A DNA stretch of 64,000 nt from Mediterranea massiliensis (GTDB taxonomy: Bacteria; Bacteroidota; Bacteroidia; Bacteroidales; Bacteroidaceae), in NCBI RefSeq assembly GCF_900128475.1, contig NZ_LT635835.1:122899-186898 (forward strand). The letters are read 5' to 3'. Within the stretch, counting starts at the first letter, position 1. Each line of letters opens with the position of its first letter. Both the position numbers and the translations under genes were made by a program. Shown here in pieces: positions 7,992-16,311 of this stretch. The notes below the pieces were generated by a model that did no database searches, was not told where the DNA came from, and saw only the letters and a program-made list of their open reading frames with translations.

Positions 7992-8104
7992 CCAGACGCG
8001 AGCCGACATTCGCATTCGTATTCGAAGCATCGTTATTCGCATTCGCATTCGACACACCGCCATTCGCATTCGCATTGTTGTACCCGCGATAGACCACACG
8101 GACT
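7992..8104 (-). repeat. DGR template repeat (TR), 113 bp
   Basis: It aligns without gaps to the 113-bp variable repeat at 8595-8707. Read on the minus strand, it is a series of AAT (Asn) codons, the codon class that adenine mutagenesis can diversify most without making stops. Nine TR adenines are replaced in the variable repeat. Six further differences are at non-adenine positions. The 3' end (GTCGGCTCGCGTCTGG) is the initiation-of-mutagenic-homology region and differs from the VR copy at one base. It is non-coding. Confidence 0.93.
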
Positions 8105-8125
8105 ATTGGGGAACTCTACCGCTTG

Positions 8126-8133
8126 CAAAGTTA
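8126..8133 (-). promoter_or_regulatory. Candidate promoter of the template RNA
   Basis: TAACTTTG on the minus strand matches the TAnnTTTG -7 consensus. It would start RNA near 8119, about 15 nt before the template repeat, and also read into the reverse transcriptase. No well-spaced -33 TTTG was found. Confidence 0.4.
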
Positions 8134-8163
8134 CTGATTTAACAGGCAAAACAGATAAACGAA

Positions 8164-8397
8164 TTACACTATCATCCAAAATAAAACGGATATACTGCCA
8201 CCCGCGACGGTGAGCCCCCAATCAATCCAGTCCCAAGGACTTCCCCGAAGAGTATCTTTCAGTTCCAGACAGGAAGCTGCAATGGCCGCAGCATAAAAGG
8301 CCGTCCAAGGAGTAAATCCCAATAGACCTACCATCAAACCACCGATAAGATGCTTGTAACGGTTACTCATTTTTAAAAATGCGATAATCTTTTTCAT
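8164..8397 (-). CDS. Small membrane protein within the DGR
   Basis: About 77 residues from MKKIIAFLK. It has a central hydrophobic helix pair (LIGGLMVGLLGF and TAFYAAAIAASCLEL), a short polar link (KDTLRGSPWDWIDWG) and a third hydrophobic end (LTVAGGSISVLFWMIV). It lies between the diversified fibre gene and the template repeat. A holin-like or superinfection-related role is possible but unsupported, and I do not recognise the family. An ATG at 8406 would add three residues. Confidence 0.6.
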   Translation of the reverse strand: MKKIIAFLKMSNRYKHLIGGLMVGLLGFTPWTAFYAAAIAASCLELKDTLRGSPWDWIDWGLTVAGGSISVLFWMIV

Positions 8398-8411
8398 ATA
8401 CCTCAAAATTC

Positions 8412-8440
8412 TATTTTTTCGACCGGCTTCGCCGGTATTT
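8412..8440. other. GC-rich hairpin downstream of the fibre gene
   Basis: ACCGGC-GAAG-CCGGT (minus strand) forms a short hairpin with a GNNG-type tetraloop, about 90 bp past the fibre stop. Closer to the stop, GCGC-AAA-GCGC can also fold. DGR targets often carry a hairpin soon after the homology region, but these lie farther away than usual, so assignment to target recognition is uncertain. Confidence 0.35.
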
Positions 8441-8526
8441 GAATACCTTTTAAATGGAATTCGGAAACCATCCGAATCCCGTTCTTTCGTTTTAGTCGCT
8501 TCGCTCCACGCTTTGGCGCTTTGCGC

Positions 8527-11500
8527 TTACGCCACCTCGCGTATCGCCTTGTACGCTGCCACGCTTTGCGCCCGGACGATTTTGCCGCGGAAGGCCAGAC
8601 GGGAGCCGACATACGTGTACGAGCTCGATGCATCGTTACTCGCATACGCATCCGACACGCCGCCACTCGCATACGCATTGTTGTACCCGCGATAGACCAC
8701 ACGGACTGTAGCGGTGCTTATCCAGTACATGTCGGTATAGTAGGTGGAAGATGATCCGTTCAAATTACCTACCGGAACCATGTCCATATACTTGCCGTGC
8801 GCCACGCCTGTAATCCACTGACCGCTGTCCTTCTTGCCCTGTACCATACGGATACTGCCGTCAGGCATCCAGATGCGCCATTTGCCCTGGTTGCCGCTGT
8901 CATTCGGCAGATCCACGCCGTCCATCATGTCATACTTGTTGCCGTAGATGTCCTCGTAGCCCAGGCAGCAGATATTGTTCACCTGCACCACGGTCGCCTG
9001 TCCGTATTCGTCCCGGCTCTTATACCAGGCATACTGATGCACCAAGCCGTCAATCAGCGAATTCGTGATTTTGTTGTTGATGACATACGCTTCGTCATAG
9101 CCGATGGTGTCTGTCATTCCATGGTCGGCCGTTCCACCCGTTGTCCGGTTATTGTTATGCTGACCGGCACCGCATTGTTCCTGCATGTCCCTACGCCCGT
9201 ACTTTGCATAGCTCAGGTTCGCGATGCGGCTGTGCATCAGGGCATCTATCTGCTGCATGCCACGCTGCTGGCTGTAATAGTGGAAGTCCGTCCATGTCAT
9301 GCTTGCCGTGGTCGAAGCTCCGGTTATGCAGGCACGCAACTTGCTGCCCACTACAGAACTGCCCACAACGGCACACAGATGTTCCTCATTGGCCACCCAA
9401 TCCGGTTCCATGTCCTCTATCTTGTCGCTGTTGCTCAGCACCACGCAGTCAAACTCTGCCGTGTTCAGAATGGAGAAATGCAGGGCTGTAGCACGTTCCG
9501 GAACGTCTGCTATCAGATACATGCCGGCTTCAAATTTCAAGCCGATGGTCGGCACCACAATACTCTTCAGGATGTTTCCCTCCGCATCAGCAAACACACT
9601 GCCGATAAGCCCTGTTCCTGGAACGCTCGGGAAGCGGACACGTCTGTAACCCGACACGTCCACTTTGCACACGGAATAAGCCTTGTCCGTCGTATAGGAT
9701 TCCATCAGCGTGGGCTTGCCGCTCATGATCTTGCGTTCACCCAGCCAGCCGCCCTGTGTCTCCTTGATGGCATCCAGTGTCAGTACCGTCGCGTCCGGAA
9801 TCGGGGGCATTTCGTCCTCCGGATAACTGCTGTAGCAGGCGTACTTCTTGTTGTTCAAATAATCGTTGATGCCTTTGCTCCAGTAAAACGGCTCATACAT
9901 CATCCAGTCTCCCTCGCTGCCGTCCAGCTTCGCCACCGTGCAATCGTTCATATCCTCCGCATCGGCATAGAAGTTCGAGCTTTCGTCATGCAGGGGGAAA
10001 TAGGTCATCTCCCCGTCCGGGTTGTTCACTTCCACCTGCTGCCCGGCTATCTCCACCTTCCGGCTCGTGGGCATCCTGGTCACCTTGGCCAATACGCGGT
10101 GGCGCTTGGACAGGATGGCATTCACATGCCCGCTCATTTTGTACGTATTGCCGAATTTGTACCCCGTCTTGTTGTCCAGGTTCGAAACATTGGCATCGTC
10201 GGCCACACTGTCGTCAAACTCAATCATCGTATAGGGCGGCTGCTTGATGGTCAGTTCCGGATAACGGGCGGCATACTTCTCCAGTTCCTCATCAGCCAGA
10301 TACTTCGTCAGGGTCAGCTTGCCCCTCAGTCCCGAATGCCGGTCATCCACGGCACCCGTCTGCGTATACGTTCCGTAGTCGTAATACTTCTTCAGCAGGG
10401 TTCCGTCGTCTTCCCGGTCTATCTCCAGCACGAAGCGTTCCAGCTTGCCGCTGCCGTTCAGTCTGGCCTGGTGAAGGCGTTCCAGCATAGCGAACCCGTC
10501 GATGCCGGGGCAGTTGGTGTAGCGGTAGCCCCGCACATTATTGATGCCTTCCAGTATCAGGCCACTGTCGGACAGCTTGGTCAGATATTCCAGGAACAGT
10601 TCCTCAATCGTGTCCGGCAGGCATAACTGCACAACGGGCGCACCGGTGGCCAGTTTCACACGGGTCAGCCCCGTACCCCTCACGTCCAGTTTCTTCAGGC
10701 GGCCCTGCCAGCTCAAGTCCAAAGTAGCCACATTGCCGTTGTCCCCGTTCCGGGCCAGCCGGTTGTTCCGCATGTTCACTTCTTCCAGAAGCAGCATGCC
10801 GTTCGTCGAAGCCATGAACGAGCCGTTCCGGTAACCGCTGGCTTTCTCCACGCTCATGTCGAGTTTTACCAGTGAGGTCAGCAGACCGAAGTTGAAGCCG
10901 ATTGCGAACGCATCCTCATGCCAAACCAGTTCCTTGACTTTCGCCGCACCGATGATCTTCAACGGGTCATTTTCACCGAAGGCACGGGTCAGCTGCAACG
11001 AGTGGAGCACGTCCGCATCCACCACGCCGCTGTCGGCCTGCACGCCGTTGCTGGTGGAAAGCTGCACACGGTACGGAATGGTCAGACGGTACTGCATCGG
11101 TTTCAGCGTGTAGGCCTTGTCCAGCGATGCCGTACTCTGGTAGAACTGGGCACCCAGCGTGGATACATAGCCGTACTCCACCTGCTTCAGGTCATACCGG
11201 CGTTGGATGAAGTAGTTTCGGTGTGCTTTCAACGAACCCTTCAGACCGTAGATTTGCGGATAGGTCTGTTTGGCTCCGTCCGCACCCACCGGCATTTCGT
11301 TCAGGAACGGATAGATGTATTTGAAGATGCCGGACTTGTTATAGAGGCGCGAGCACCACTTCTTCATCTGTTCGGTATCGAAATGGTCAATGGCTTTCTG
11401 GATACTGAAAGCACTCATGAAGCTTGCGCCCCCGTTCCATCCGCTCACCATAATCTCCACAATCATGTCCCAGCAATTGGCCACGATGAGGTTCCACAGC

Positions 11501-14500
11501 CACGAGTTATGACCCTGCATCACATAAGCCCCGTCGCGCTTCGTCTGGCGGTTGTCGTCATACTTCCCGGTCAGGAACGACTTGTTGTCAGAACCGAGCT
11601 GGCAGTCGCCGTCATAATAGTCAATCGACCATTTCACACCGTCCCATGTGCGGATAAGCATGTTCTTCGCAAGCTGGTCCACGCCGAGGTTGAACTGCAC
11701 GTACAGATAGTAGGCAATCAGGTGGGGAAGGTCGAAATACTTCGATGCCTCTTTCCTGAACGTATCGCTCTGCCACTTGGCGGTAGGGAACTTGTCGCCG
11801 TCGTCCTCATAGTCCACCCCCTCGAACGAATGGGATTCCGTGCTGTAAACCATGTTCCTGCCCGCAGGCGTTTCCTTTACGCACCGGTAGACGAAACTCA
11901 TCATGCGGTCGGTGGCCTTGTACATCTTGTCGTACTTGTCACCGGTACCGAGGTGGTCTTTCAGGTTCGGTTCTTCCTCCGCGTCACCGCCTCCGTCCGA
12001 CCAGAAGGTATCTTTCGGATGATTAAATTCCAGTCCTCCGTCAAAGTTGTAGTCCATGAAATCCTTATGCTCCGGTTCGGTACTCGGCAACCAGTGGAAC
12101 AGGCACAGCGGATTGGAGTTGTTCAGCGTCTCGAAGCAGACGGGCAGGTACTGCTTGTGTCCTTCCTCGTCGGCTTCCAGGTAGTTCAGCGTGTCGCCCT
12201 CGCCCCATTTCTCGCCGCCGATGGTCTCATCCTGCCCGAAGATGGGGTAGCTGTCGCTCTTCTCGTTGTTCATGTTGTACTGGCCGTAATAGGTCAGGTC
12301 TTCGTCGGCACTCTTCGCTACGAACAGGTCGCACGGCAGGCCGTCGATGGCCGAACGGTAATCGTCCTTCAGCCCATGGTCTTTGGCGTAACGCTGGGCA
12401 GGCGTAAGCAGCCCCATCTCTTTCAGTCCGTCATTGATAAGCTTCGCACCTCCGGTATTGGTGGTCATGGACGAGTCCGAGAAGTCGCATTTGGAACATG
12501 CCAGCTTCGCGCCTACCGAGTTCCTGCGTAACTTGAAGAGATTTTTTTTGCCGGTAGTTACCACCGGATTCTTCTGCCTGCCGTTTCCGTCAATCTCCCC
12601 GTAGCTCAATGTAACCGTCCAGCCGCTTGCCGTCTTCTGGAAGTAGAAACGGAAGTTCTTTCTGGCATAGTTCACGGAAGAAGTACCCTGAATACGGACA
12701 TATACGTTGGTAAGGATAAAGTCAAGCGTCCTGTCCTCTCCGTTATAGAAACGGACCTCCCTTACCAGTTTGTTGGCCTTCTTGTCGTTCAGCTGGGCCA
12801 GTGCATCCACCACGTTCAGCGTGTCGCTGTCGCTCGGAACCTCACTGCCCACGCTGCCCGTGCCTATCAGTACCAGGATCGAGTTCCGGCGCTTCTTCAT
12901 CAGCCCCATCAGCTTCTCCATGCTCACCGTATCTCCTTCATTCAGCACGCGGTTGTCCTCATCCAGTGAGCGCACGCCCGGTTCCCCGTCGGCATCCTCC
13001 AGGTGGTTGCGGTCCACGATGTAGTTGTTCAGCACCTCGTCCGAGGTCAGCGCCTTGTTATAGATACGCACGCTCTTCACGTTCAGGTCGGCACCCGCCG
13101 ACTTAAATTCCAACTGGCTCTGAATGTCAAAATTCACCTTGTCGAGCCACTTGGAAGCAGCCGACTCTTCACCGTTCACATAGAAACCGATCAGCGTGCG
13201 CTGTTCGTTGGTCTGCACGTTCGGATAGAACACGTAGGTAATGCGGATATTCGTACCCGGCTGGAACTTGGTACCCACCGAGTCTTCATAGCGCAGCATC
13301 TGTCCGGCATCCATCGCCTCGGTCACCACACCGGTCAGGAACTTGGCCTCTTCCGGAGTCACAATCAGCCCGTACCGGTTGCCGTTGTCCAGCTGCCCCA
13401 GGCAGGTGATCAGCTCGGCATCCGTATCCGTCACGTTGGCCGTGCTGTATTCTATCTCCAGCGTCATGCCCACGTCACGGATGGCAAATCCCTCGGGCTT
13501 GTCCGCCTCGTTGAAGGGGCGGTAACCGCCGTCAGCGGTCAGGGTCATACCTGCACCACCGGCCAGCAGCAGGCGGTCCTTGTGCCAGCCGCTACCGGCA
13601 CCATATTCGTTCACGCTCCACAGCACGTCCCGGAACTCCATACGCTTGTCACCGCTCACCCAGCTTGCCGGGTTGTTTTCCGTGTTGCTTCGCCCGAAGG
13701 CGTCAAACGTACACACGGCATCCGGTGCCAGCGTGGCTTCAATGTCCGGGTGCGATGTGGTGTTCACCTGCACCTCAAGCACGGCATCGCCGCATGACAC
13801 ACGGTAGTCCAACGGTTCCACGTTCACGTTCGTCCGTCCGTAGCTGCCGGTCTCACCGCGTTGCAGCAGGTCTTCCTTCACCACGCTGCCCCGGTCGGTC
13901 ACTTTCACACGGGCCGTGTACGCATCGCGGTCATAGCCGGCATACGTGAAGTTCCATGCCGTGAACTGCTCTGCCTCCAGCACCGGGTGTTTCCAGTCAC
14001 GCTGGAACCCCGCTGCCCGGTGGCTGAACATCAGGCCGGCATACGCTGTCACACCTCCGCCTGCCTTCAGCAGCGTAATGTAATGCACCCGGCTCACCAC
14101 ACCGGAGTTCTCATGCTGCGCGTAGGCTTCCACCACGTTCGTACCCTCCTGCATCTGTGTCAGGGGGATGGTCACGTTCTTCTGCTGCACACCGCTGCCG
14201 GCCGAAAGACCGAGGGTAAAGGCCTGTCCGCCGTTCACGCGGTAGTAGATGTTCTTCTCACCGCTCGTGCCCTTGGCAGTAAAGGGGATGTTCACGTCAT
14301 TTTTATATCCCCCGTCGGCCAGCCCGTTGCCCGCCGAGTAGGTGGTCTCCAGCTCCATGGCCACCATGGTCACCATGGCCGTGGCCGTCTTCATCAGCGT
14401 GCCGTCCTGGTAAGTTGCCTGCGCTTCCACCTGTACGGTATAGGCAGTGGCATCCTTCAGATAGGGCGAAGCGTCAAAGGTATAGCTCTGTCCGGCTGTA

Positions 14501-15078
14501 ACGCCCACAAACTCCGCATCCCGGAACTCACTGATGACGGTCGAACCGCGTTTCACGATTACACGGGCTTTCAGGTCGCTGTAGCCGTCCACCGTACCGC
14601 CACCGGCAGTGCCCACACCTACGGAGTATTTCACCACAAAGCCGCTGCCCAGTGCCAGATACTGCGAGGCGGGAAGTCCCGCACCGCCGCTGTCCGTCAG
14701 GTCGATGTTCACCACCACCTTGTCATCGTCCGTGTACTTGGAAAAGCGCACTTCCTTCGAGCTCTCGCCGCCCTGGTTGTCCTTCTGCTTGACGGTCATC
14801 ACGTACTGGGTGCCGTCCTCGCTGTCCTGCACATCCACGTCCGTCACCGTACCCACCATCGCATCGAACACCGTTCCGGATGTAGGAGGTTTCGTCTCGC
14901 CGCTCACCAGTTCCTCGGTAGGGGTACGGTTTGACAGTTCCTTCTTCAGGAACGCTTCGATGTCATCGCCTGCATAGGCATGATAGGTGCCGTCCGGCTG
15001 TTTCTGATTCCATGGTGTTTCAAGATTCATCGGATGCTCGGTCGCGTTGATGATTCCGCTTATTTTCCTTTTTGCCAT
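8527..15078 (-). CDS. Giant DGR-diversified tail fibre / receptor-binding protein
   Basis: A 2183-residue protein, probably the host-recognition fibre. In order: N-terminal attachment region; Ig/fibronectin-like beta stretches (about 100-450); a LamG/concanavalin-like domain (about 500-690); a CotH-kinase-like domain (about 790-1255, with VRIQGTSSVNYARKNFRF and WSIDYYDGDCQLG, compare the CotH basic and D.D motifs); leucine-rich-repeat-like sequence (about 1360-1560); and a C-terminal C-type-lectin fold (about 2020-2183) ending GSRLAFRGK. The variable repeat encodes the segment from RVVYRGYNNAYAS to VGSRL, where template Asn codons have become Tyr, Ser and Asp. It is last in the leftward tail operon. 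Confidence 0.92.
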   Translation of the reverse strand: MAKRKISGIINATEHPMNLETPWNQKQPDGTYHAYAGDDIEAFLKKELSNRTPTEELVSGETKPPTSGTVFDAMVGTVTDVDVQDSEDGTQYVMTVKQKDNQGGESSKEVRFSKYTDDDKVVVNIDLTDSGGAGLPASQYLALGSGFVVKYSVGVGTAGGGTVDGYSDLKARVIVKRGSTVISEFRDAEFVGVTAGQSYTFDASPYLKDATAYTVQVEAQATYQDGTLMKTATAMVTMVAMELETTYSAGNGLADGGYKNDVNIPFTAKGTSGEKNIYYRVNGGQAFTLGLSAGSGVQQKNVTIPLTQMQEGTNVVEAYAQHENSGVVSRVHYITLLKAGGGVTAYAGLMFSHRAAGFQRDWKHPVLEAEQFTAWNFTYAGYDRDAYTARVKVTDRGSVVKEDLLQRGETGSYGRTNVNVEPLDYRVSCGDAVLEVQVNTTSHPDIEATLAPDAVCTFDAFGRSNTENNPASWVSGDKRMEFRDVLWSVNEYGAGSGWHKDRLLLAGGAGMTLTADGGYRPFNEADKPEGFAIRDVGMTLEIEYSTANVTDTDAELITCLGQLDNGNRYGLIVTPEEAKFLTGVVTEAMDAGQMLRYEDSVGTKFQPGTNIRITYVFYPNVQTNEQRTLIGFYVNGEESAASKWLDKVNFDIQSQLEFKSAGADLNVKSVRIYNKALTSDEVLNNYIVDRNHLEDADGEPGVRSLDEDNRVLNEGDTVSMEKLMGLMKKRRNSILVLIGTGSVGSEVPSDSDTLNVVDALAQLNDKKANKLVREVRFYNGEDRTLDFILTNVYVRIQGTSSVNYARKNFRFYFQKTASGWTVTLSYGEIDGNGRQKNPVVTTGKKNLFKLRRNSVGAKLACSKCDFSDSSMTTNTGGAKLINDGLKEMGLLTPAQRYAKDHGLKDDYRSAIDGLPCDLFVAKSADEDLTYYGQYNMNNEKSDSYPIFGQDETIGGEKWGEGDTLNYLEADEEGHKQYLPVCFETLNNSNPLCLFHWLPSTEPEHKDFMDYNFDGGLEFNHPKDTFWSDGGGDAEEEPNLKDHLGTGDKYDKMYKATDRMMSFVYRCVKETPAGRNMVYSTESHSFEGVDYEDDGDKFPTAKWQSDTFRKEASKYFDLPHLIAYYLYVQFNLGVDQLAKNMLIRTWDGVKWSIDYYDGDCQLGSDNKSFLTGKYDDNRQTKRDGAYVMQGHNSWLWNLIVANCWDMIVEIMVSGWNGGASFMSAFSIQKAIDHFDTEQMKKWCSRLYNKSGIFKYIYPFLNEMPVGADGAKQTYPQIYGLKGSLKAHRNYFIQRRYDLKQVEYGYVSTLGAQFYQSTASLDKAYTLKPMQYRLTIPYRVQLSTSNGVQADSGVVDADVLHSLQLTRAFGENDPLKIIGAAKVKELVWHEDAFAIGFNFGLLTSLVKLDMSVEKASGYRNGSFMASTNGMLLLEEVNMRNNRLARNGDNGNVATLDLSWQGRLKKLDVRGTGLTRVKLATGAPVVQLCLPDTIEELFLEYLTKLSDSGLILEGINNVRGYRYTNCPGIDGFAMLERLHQARLNGSGKLERFVLEIDREDDGTLLKKYYDYGTYTQTGAVDDRHSGLRGKLTLTKYLADEELEKYAARYPELTIKQPPYTMIEFDDSVADDANVSNLDNKTGYKFGNTYKMSGHVNAILSKRHRVLAKVTRMPTSRKVEIAGQQVEVNNPDGEMTYFPLHDESSNFYADAEDMNDCTVAKLDGSEGDWMMYEPFYWSKGINDYLNNKKYACYSSYPEDEMPPIPDATVLTLDAIKETQGGWLGERKIMSGKPTLMESYTTDKAYSVCKVDVSGYRRVRFPSVPGTGLIGSVFADAEGNILKSIVVPTIGLKFEAGMYLIADVPERATALHFSILNTAEFDCVVLSNSDKIEDMEPDWVANEEHLCAVVGSSVVGSKLRACITGASTTASMTWTDFHYYSQQRGMQQIDALMHSRIANLSYAKYGRRDMQEQCGAGQHNNNRTTGGTADHGMTDTIGYDEAYVINNKITNSLIDGLVHQYAWYKSRDEYGQATVVQVNNICCLGYEDIYGNKYDMMDGVDLPNDSGNQGKWRIWMPDGSIRMVQGKKDSGQWITGVAHGKYMDMVPVGNLNGSSSTYYTDMYWISTATVRVVYRGYNNAYASGGVSDAYASNDASSSYTYVGSRLAFRGKIVRAQSVAAYKAIREVA
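8595..8707 (-). repeat. DGR variable repeat (VR), 113 bp, in the fibre 3' end
   Basis: Same length as the template repeat, with 98 of 113 positions identical. Changes cluster in the AAT-derived codons, which read TAT, AGT, GAT, TAT, AGT, AGC, TAC and TAT. The two flanks are conserved, including the final homology region GTCGGCTCCCGTCTGG. It codes for the ligand-binding surface of the C-type-lectin domain. Confidence 0.93.
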
Positions 15079-15103
15079 AATACTGTCCTTTTATAATAAT
15101 CAT

Positions 15104-15298
15104 TCATTTATCAGTTTTACTGCTACCGTTCCATGCGTCCGATCCGTTCCACGGCTCGTCGCCTTTCCAGTATCCAAGTCCGAAACAGCTGCTTATCGCA
15201 GACCACACCAGTCTTGCCCCGGCATAGACAGCCGACAGGGCACGTTTCCCCACATACGCAGCCGTTATTTCCTTACCGCCTATGGTTATCATCGTCAA
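15104..15298 (-). CDS. Small tail-region protein
   Basis: A 64-residue protein (MTMITIGGKEITAAYVGKRA...) with a short hydrophobic stretch (LSAVYAGARLVWSAISSCFG) and a polar end. It starts within the last codons of the 239-residue gene (15295-15298 overlap) and precedes the fibre gene by 25 bp. Similar small genes occur before fibres in Bacteroides phages, perhaps as a fibre connector. No family is recognised. Confidence 0.6.
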   Translation of the reverse strand: MTMITIGGKEITAAYVGKRALSAVYAGARLVWSAISSCFGLGYWKGDEPWNGSDAWNGSSKTDK

Positions 15299-16014
15299 TC
15301 CTCCTCATAAATCAGATACAGCGTATTCGCATCCTTGTCCTGCAGCGCCTCGTAAGCTTCCCCGCTCATCACCTCATGCCGGTAGGCCAGCAGTCTCAGG
15401 CTGCCGCCTGTTCCGGTATATACGGCATCACCCAGCAGGTAGAGCTTGTCCGGCAGGATGGCTGTCCGGTCCGCATTCATGAATATGCCGGCAGGAGGCA
15501 CACCCGCCACATCCCAGTCCCCGTACAGGGTGGAGTCCATGTGGTAGGCGAACTTCCCGGCATCCGCTACATACACTACGCTGCCGCCCGGTTTGGTACT
15601 CTTGTCAGGTAAAACGTTGCCTGTTTCCATCCATGAGGAAAAGCGTGCGGTAGCCCCGCCGATGGCTGCTGCCGTAGTCTGTTCCACCTTGGCAGCGGCG
15701 TTTTCTGCCTTGGCTGCCGCTTCGTTGGCCTTGGTGGCCGCTTCCGTGGCGGCCTGGGTCTTTTCCTCCAGTCCGGCTACGGCTCCTTCCGCTTTCTTGG
15801 CGGCAGCCTCGGCACGGGCGGCGGCATCGCTCGCAGGCTTCCCTATCAGTTCCAGGGGGACGTTCACCATCTTGCCGTCCTTCTCCCCGGGCAGTGATTT
15901 CACACCGCTCAGCGAGGTGACGGTCTCCAAGTCCTCCACGCCGGTAGAACTCTGGAGTACACGGTCCAGCACTTCCTGAACCAGTTCTTCTTGTGTCATT
16001 TCTGCCATACTCAT
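15295..16014 (-). CDS. Tail fibre/connector protein with alanine-rich coiled coil
   Basis: 239 residues. The N-terminal acidic helix (TQEELVQEVLDRVLQSS) is followed by an Ala/Lys/Glu-rich coiled coil (about residues 60-115, repeats like AAAKAENAAAKVEQ) and a beta-rich C-terminal part (VVYVADAGKFAYHMDSTLYGDW). This layout is typical of trimeric shaft proteins in phage tails. It lies between the tail tip and the giant fibre and overlaps the preceding 95-residue gene by 4 bp. Confidence 0.7.
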   Translation of the reverse strand: MSMAEMTQEELVQEVLDRVLQSSTGVEDLETVTSLSGVKSLPGEKDGKMVNVPLELIGKPASDAAARAEAAAKKAEGAVAGLEEKTQAATEAATKANEAAAKAENAAAKVEQTTAAAIGGATARFSSWMETGNVLPDKSTKPGGSVVYVADAGKFAYHMDSTLYGDWDVAGVPPAGIFMNADRTAILPDKLYLLGDAVYTGTGGSLRLLAYRHEVMSGEAYEALQDKDANTLYLIYEED

Positions 16015-16298
16015 TCGTTTTTATCGGTTTCTGACCCGCCCAGGATTTCGTTCAGGGCATCTATCACATTGGGAAGACAATAGCGTTCCACCGCCATGTG
16101 TATCATCCCGGTTTCCTCATCGCTGAACTCGGTCTCGCCGGTACTCTCGAAAATCTTGAACGCAAGCCGATGGGCCTTGATGCCACTGACACGCGTATAC
16201 AGCAAATCGGCTATCTGCTCACGTGCATCGAAAACCTCCCTCGTCTGACGGGTTATTCCGGTGGGAACGCTGAAATTCCTGAAATCTAACTTTTTCAT
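16011..16298 (-). CDS. Small conserved tail-region protein
   Basis: A 95-residue, mostly helical, acidic protein (MKKLDFRNFSVPTGITRQTR..., IADLLYTRVSGIKAHRLAFKI). It lies between the tail-tip and shaft genes, with a 13-bp gap before and a 4-bp overlap after. Position suggests a baseplate or chaperone role; the family is not recognised. Confidence 0.65.
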   Translation of the reverse strand: MKKLDFRNFSVPTGITRQTREVFDAREQIADLLYTRVSGIKAHRLAFKIFESTGETEFSDEETGMIHMAVERYCLPNVIDALNEILGGSETDKNE

Positions 16299-16311
16299 AT
16301 ATATCTGTTTT

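Noticed and set aside
7893..8099. Small minus-strand frame over the template repeat
   Set aside because: It reads TR in another frame (repeated MRMRM-type residues). TR is a non-coding template.
8403..8702. Small minus-strand frame over the variable repeat
   Set aside because: Out of frame with the fibre gene, whose own frame reads through VR with typical lectin-domain residues.
10918..12531. Long plus-strand frame inside the giant fibre gene
   Set aside because: It is a shadow of the CotH-like region on the minus strand and has no recognisable protein pattern.
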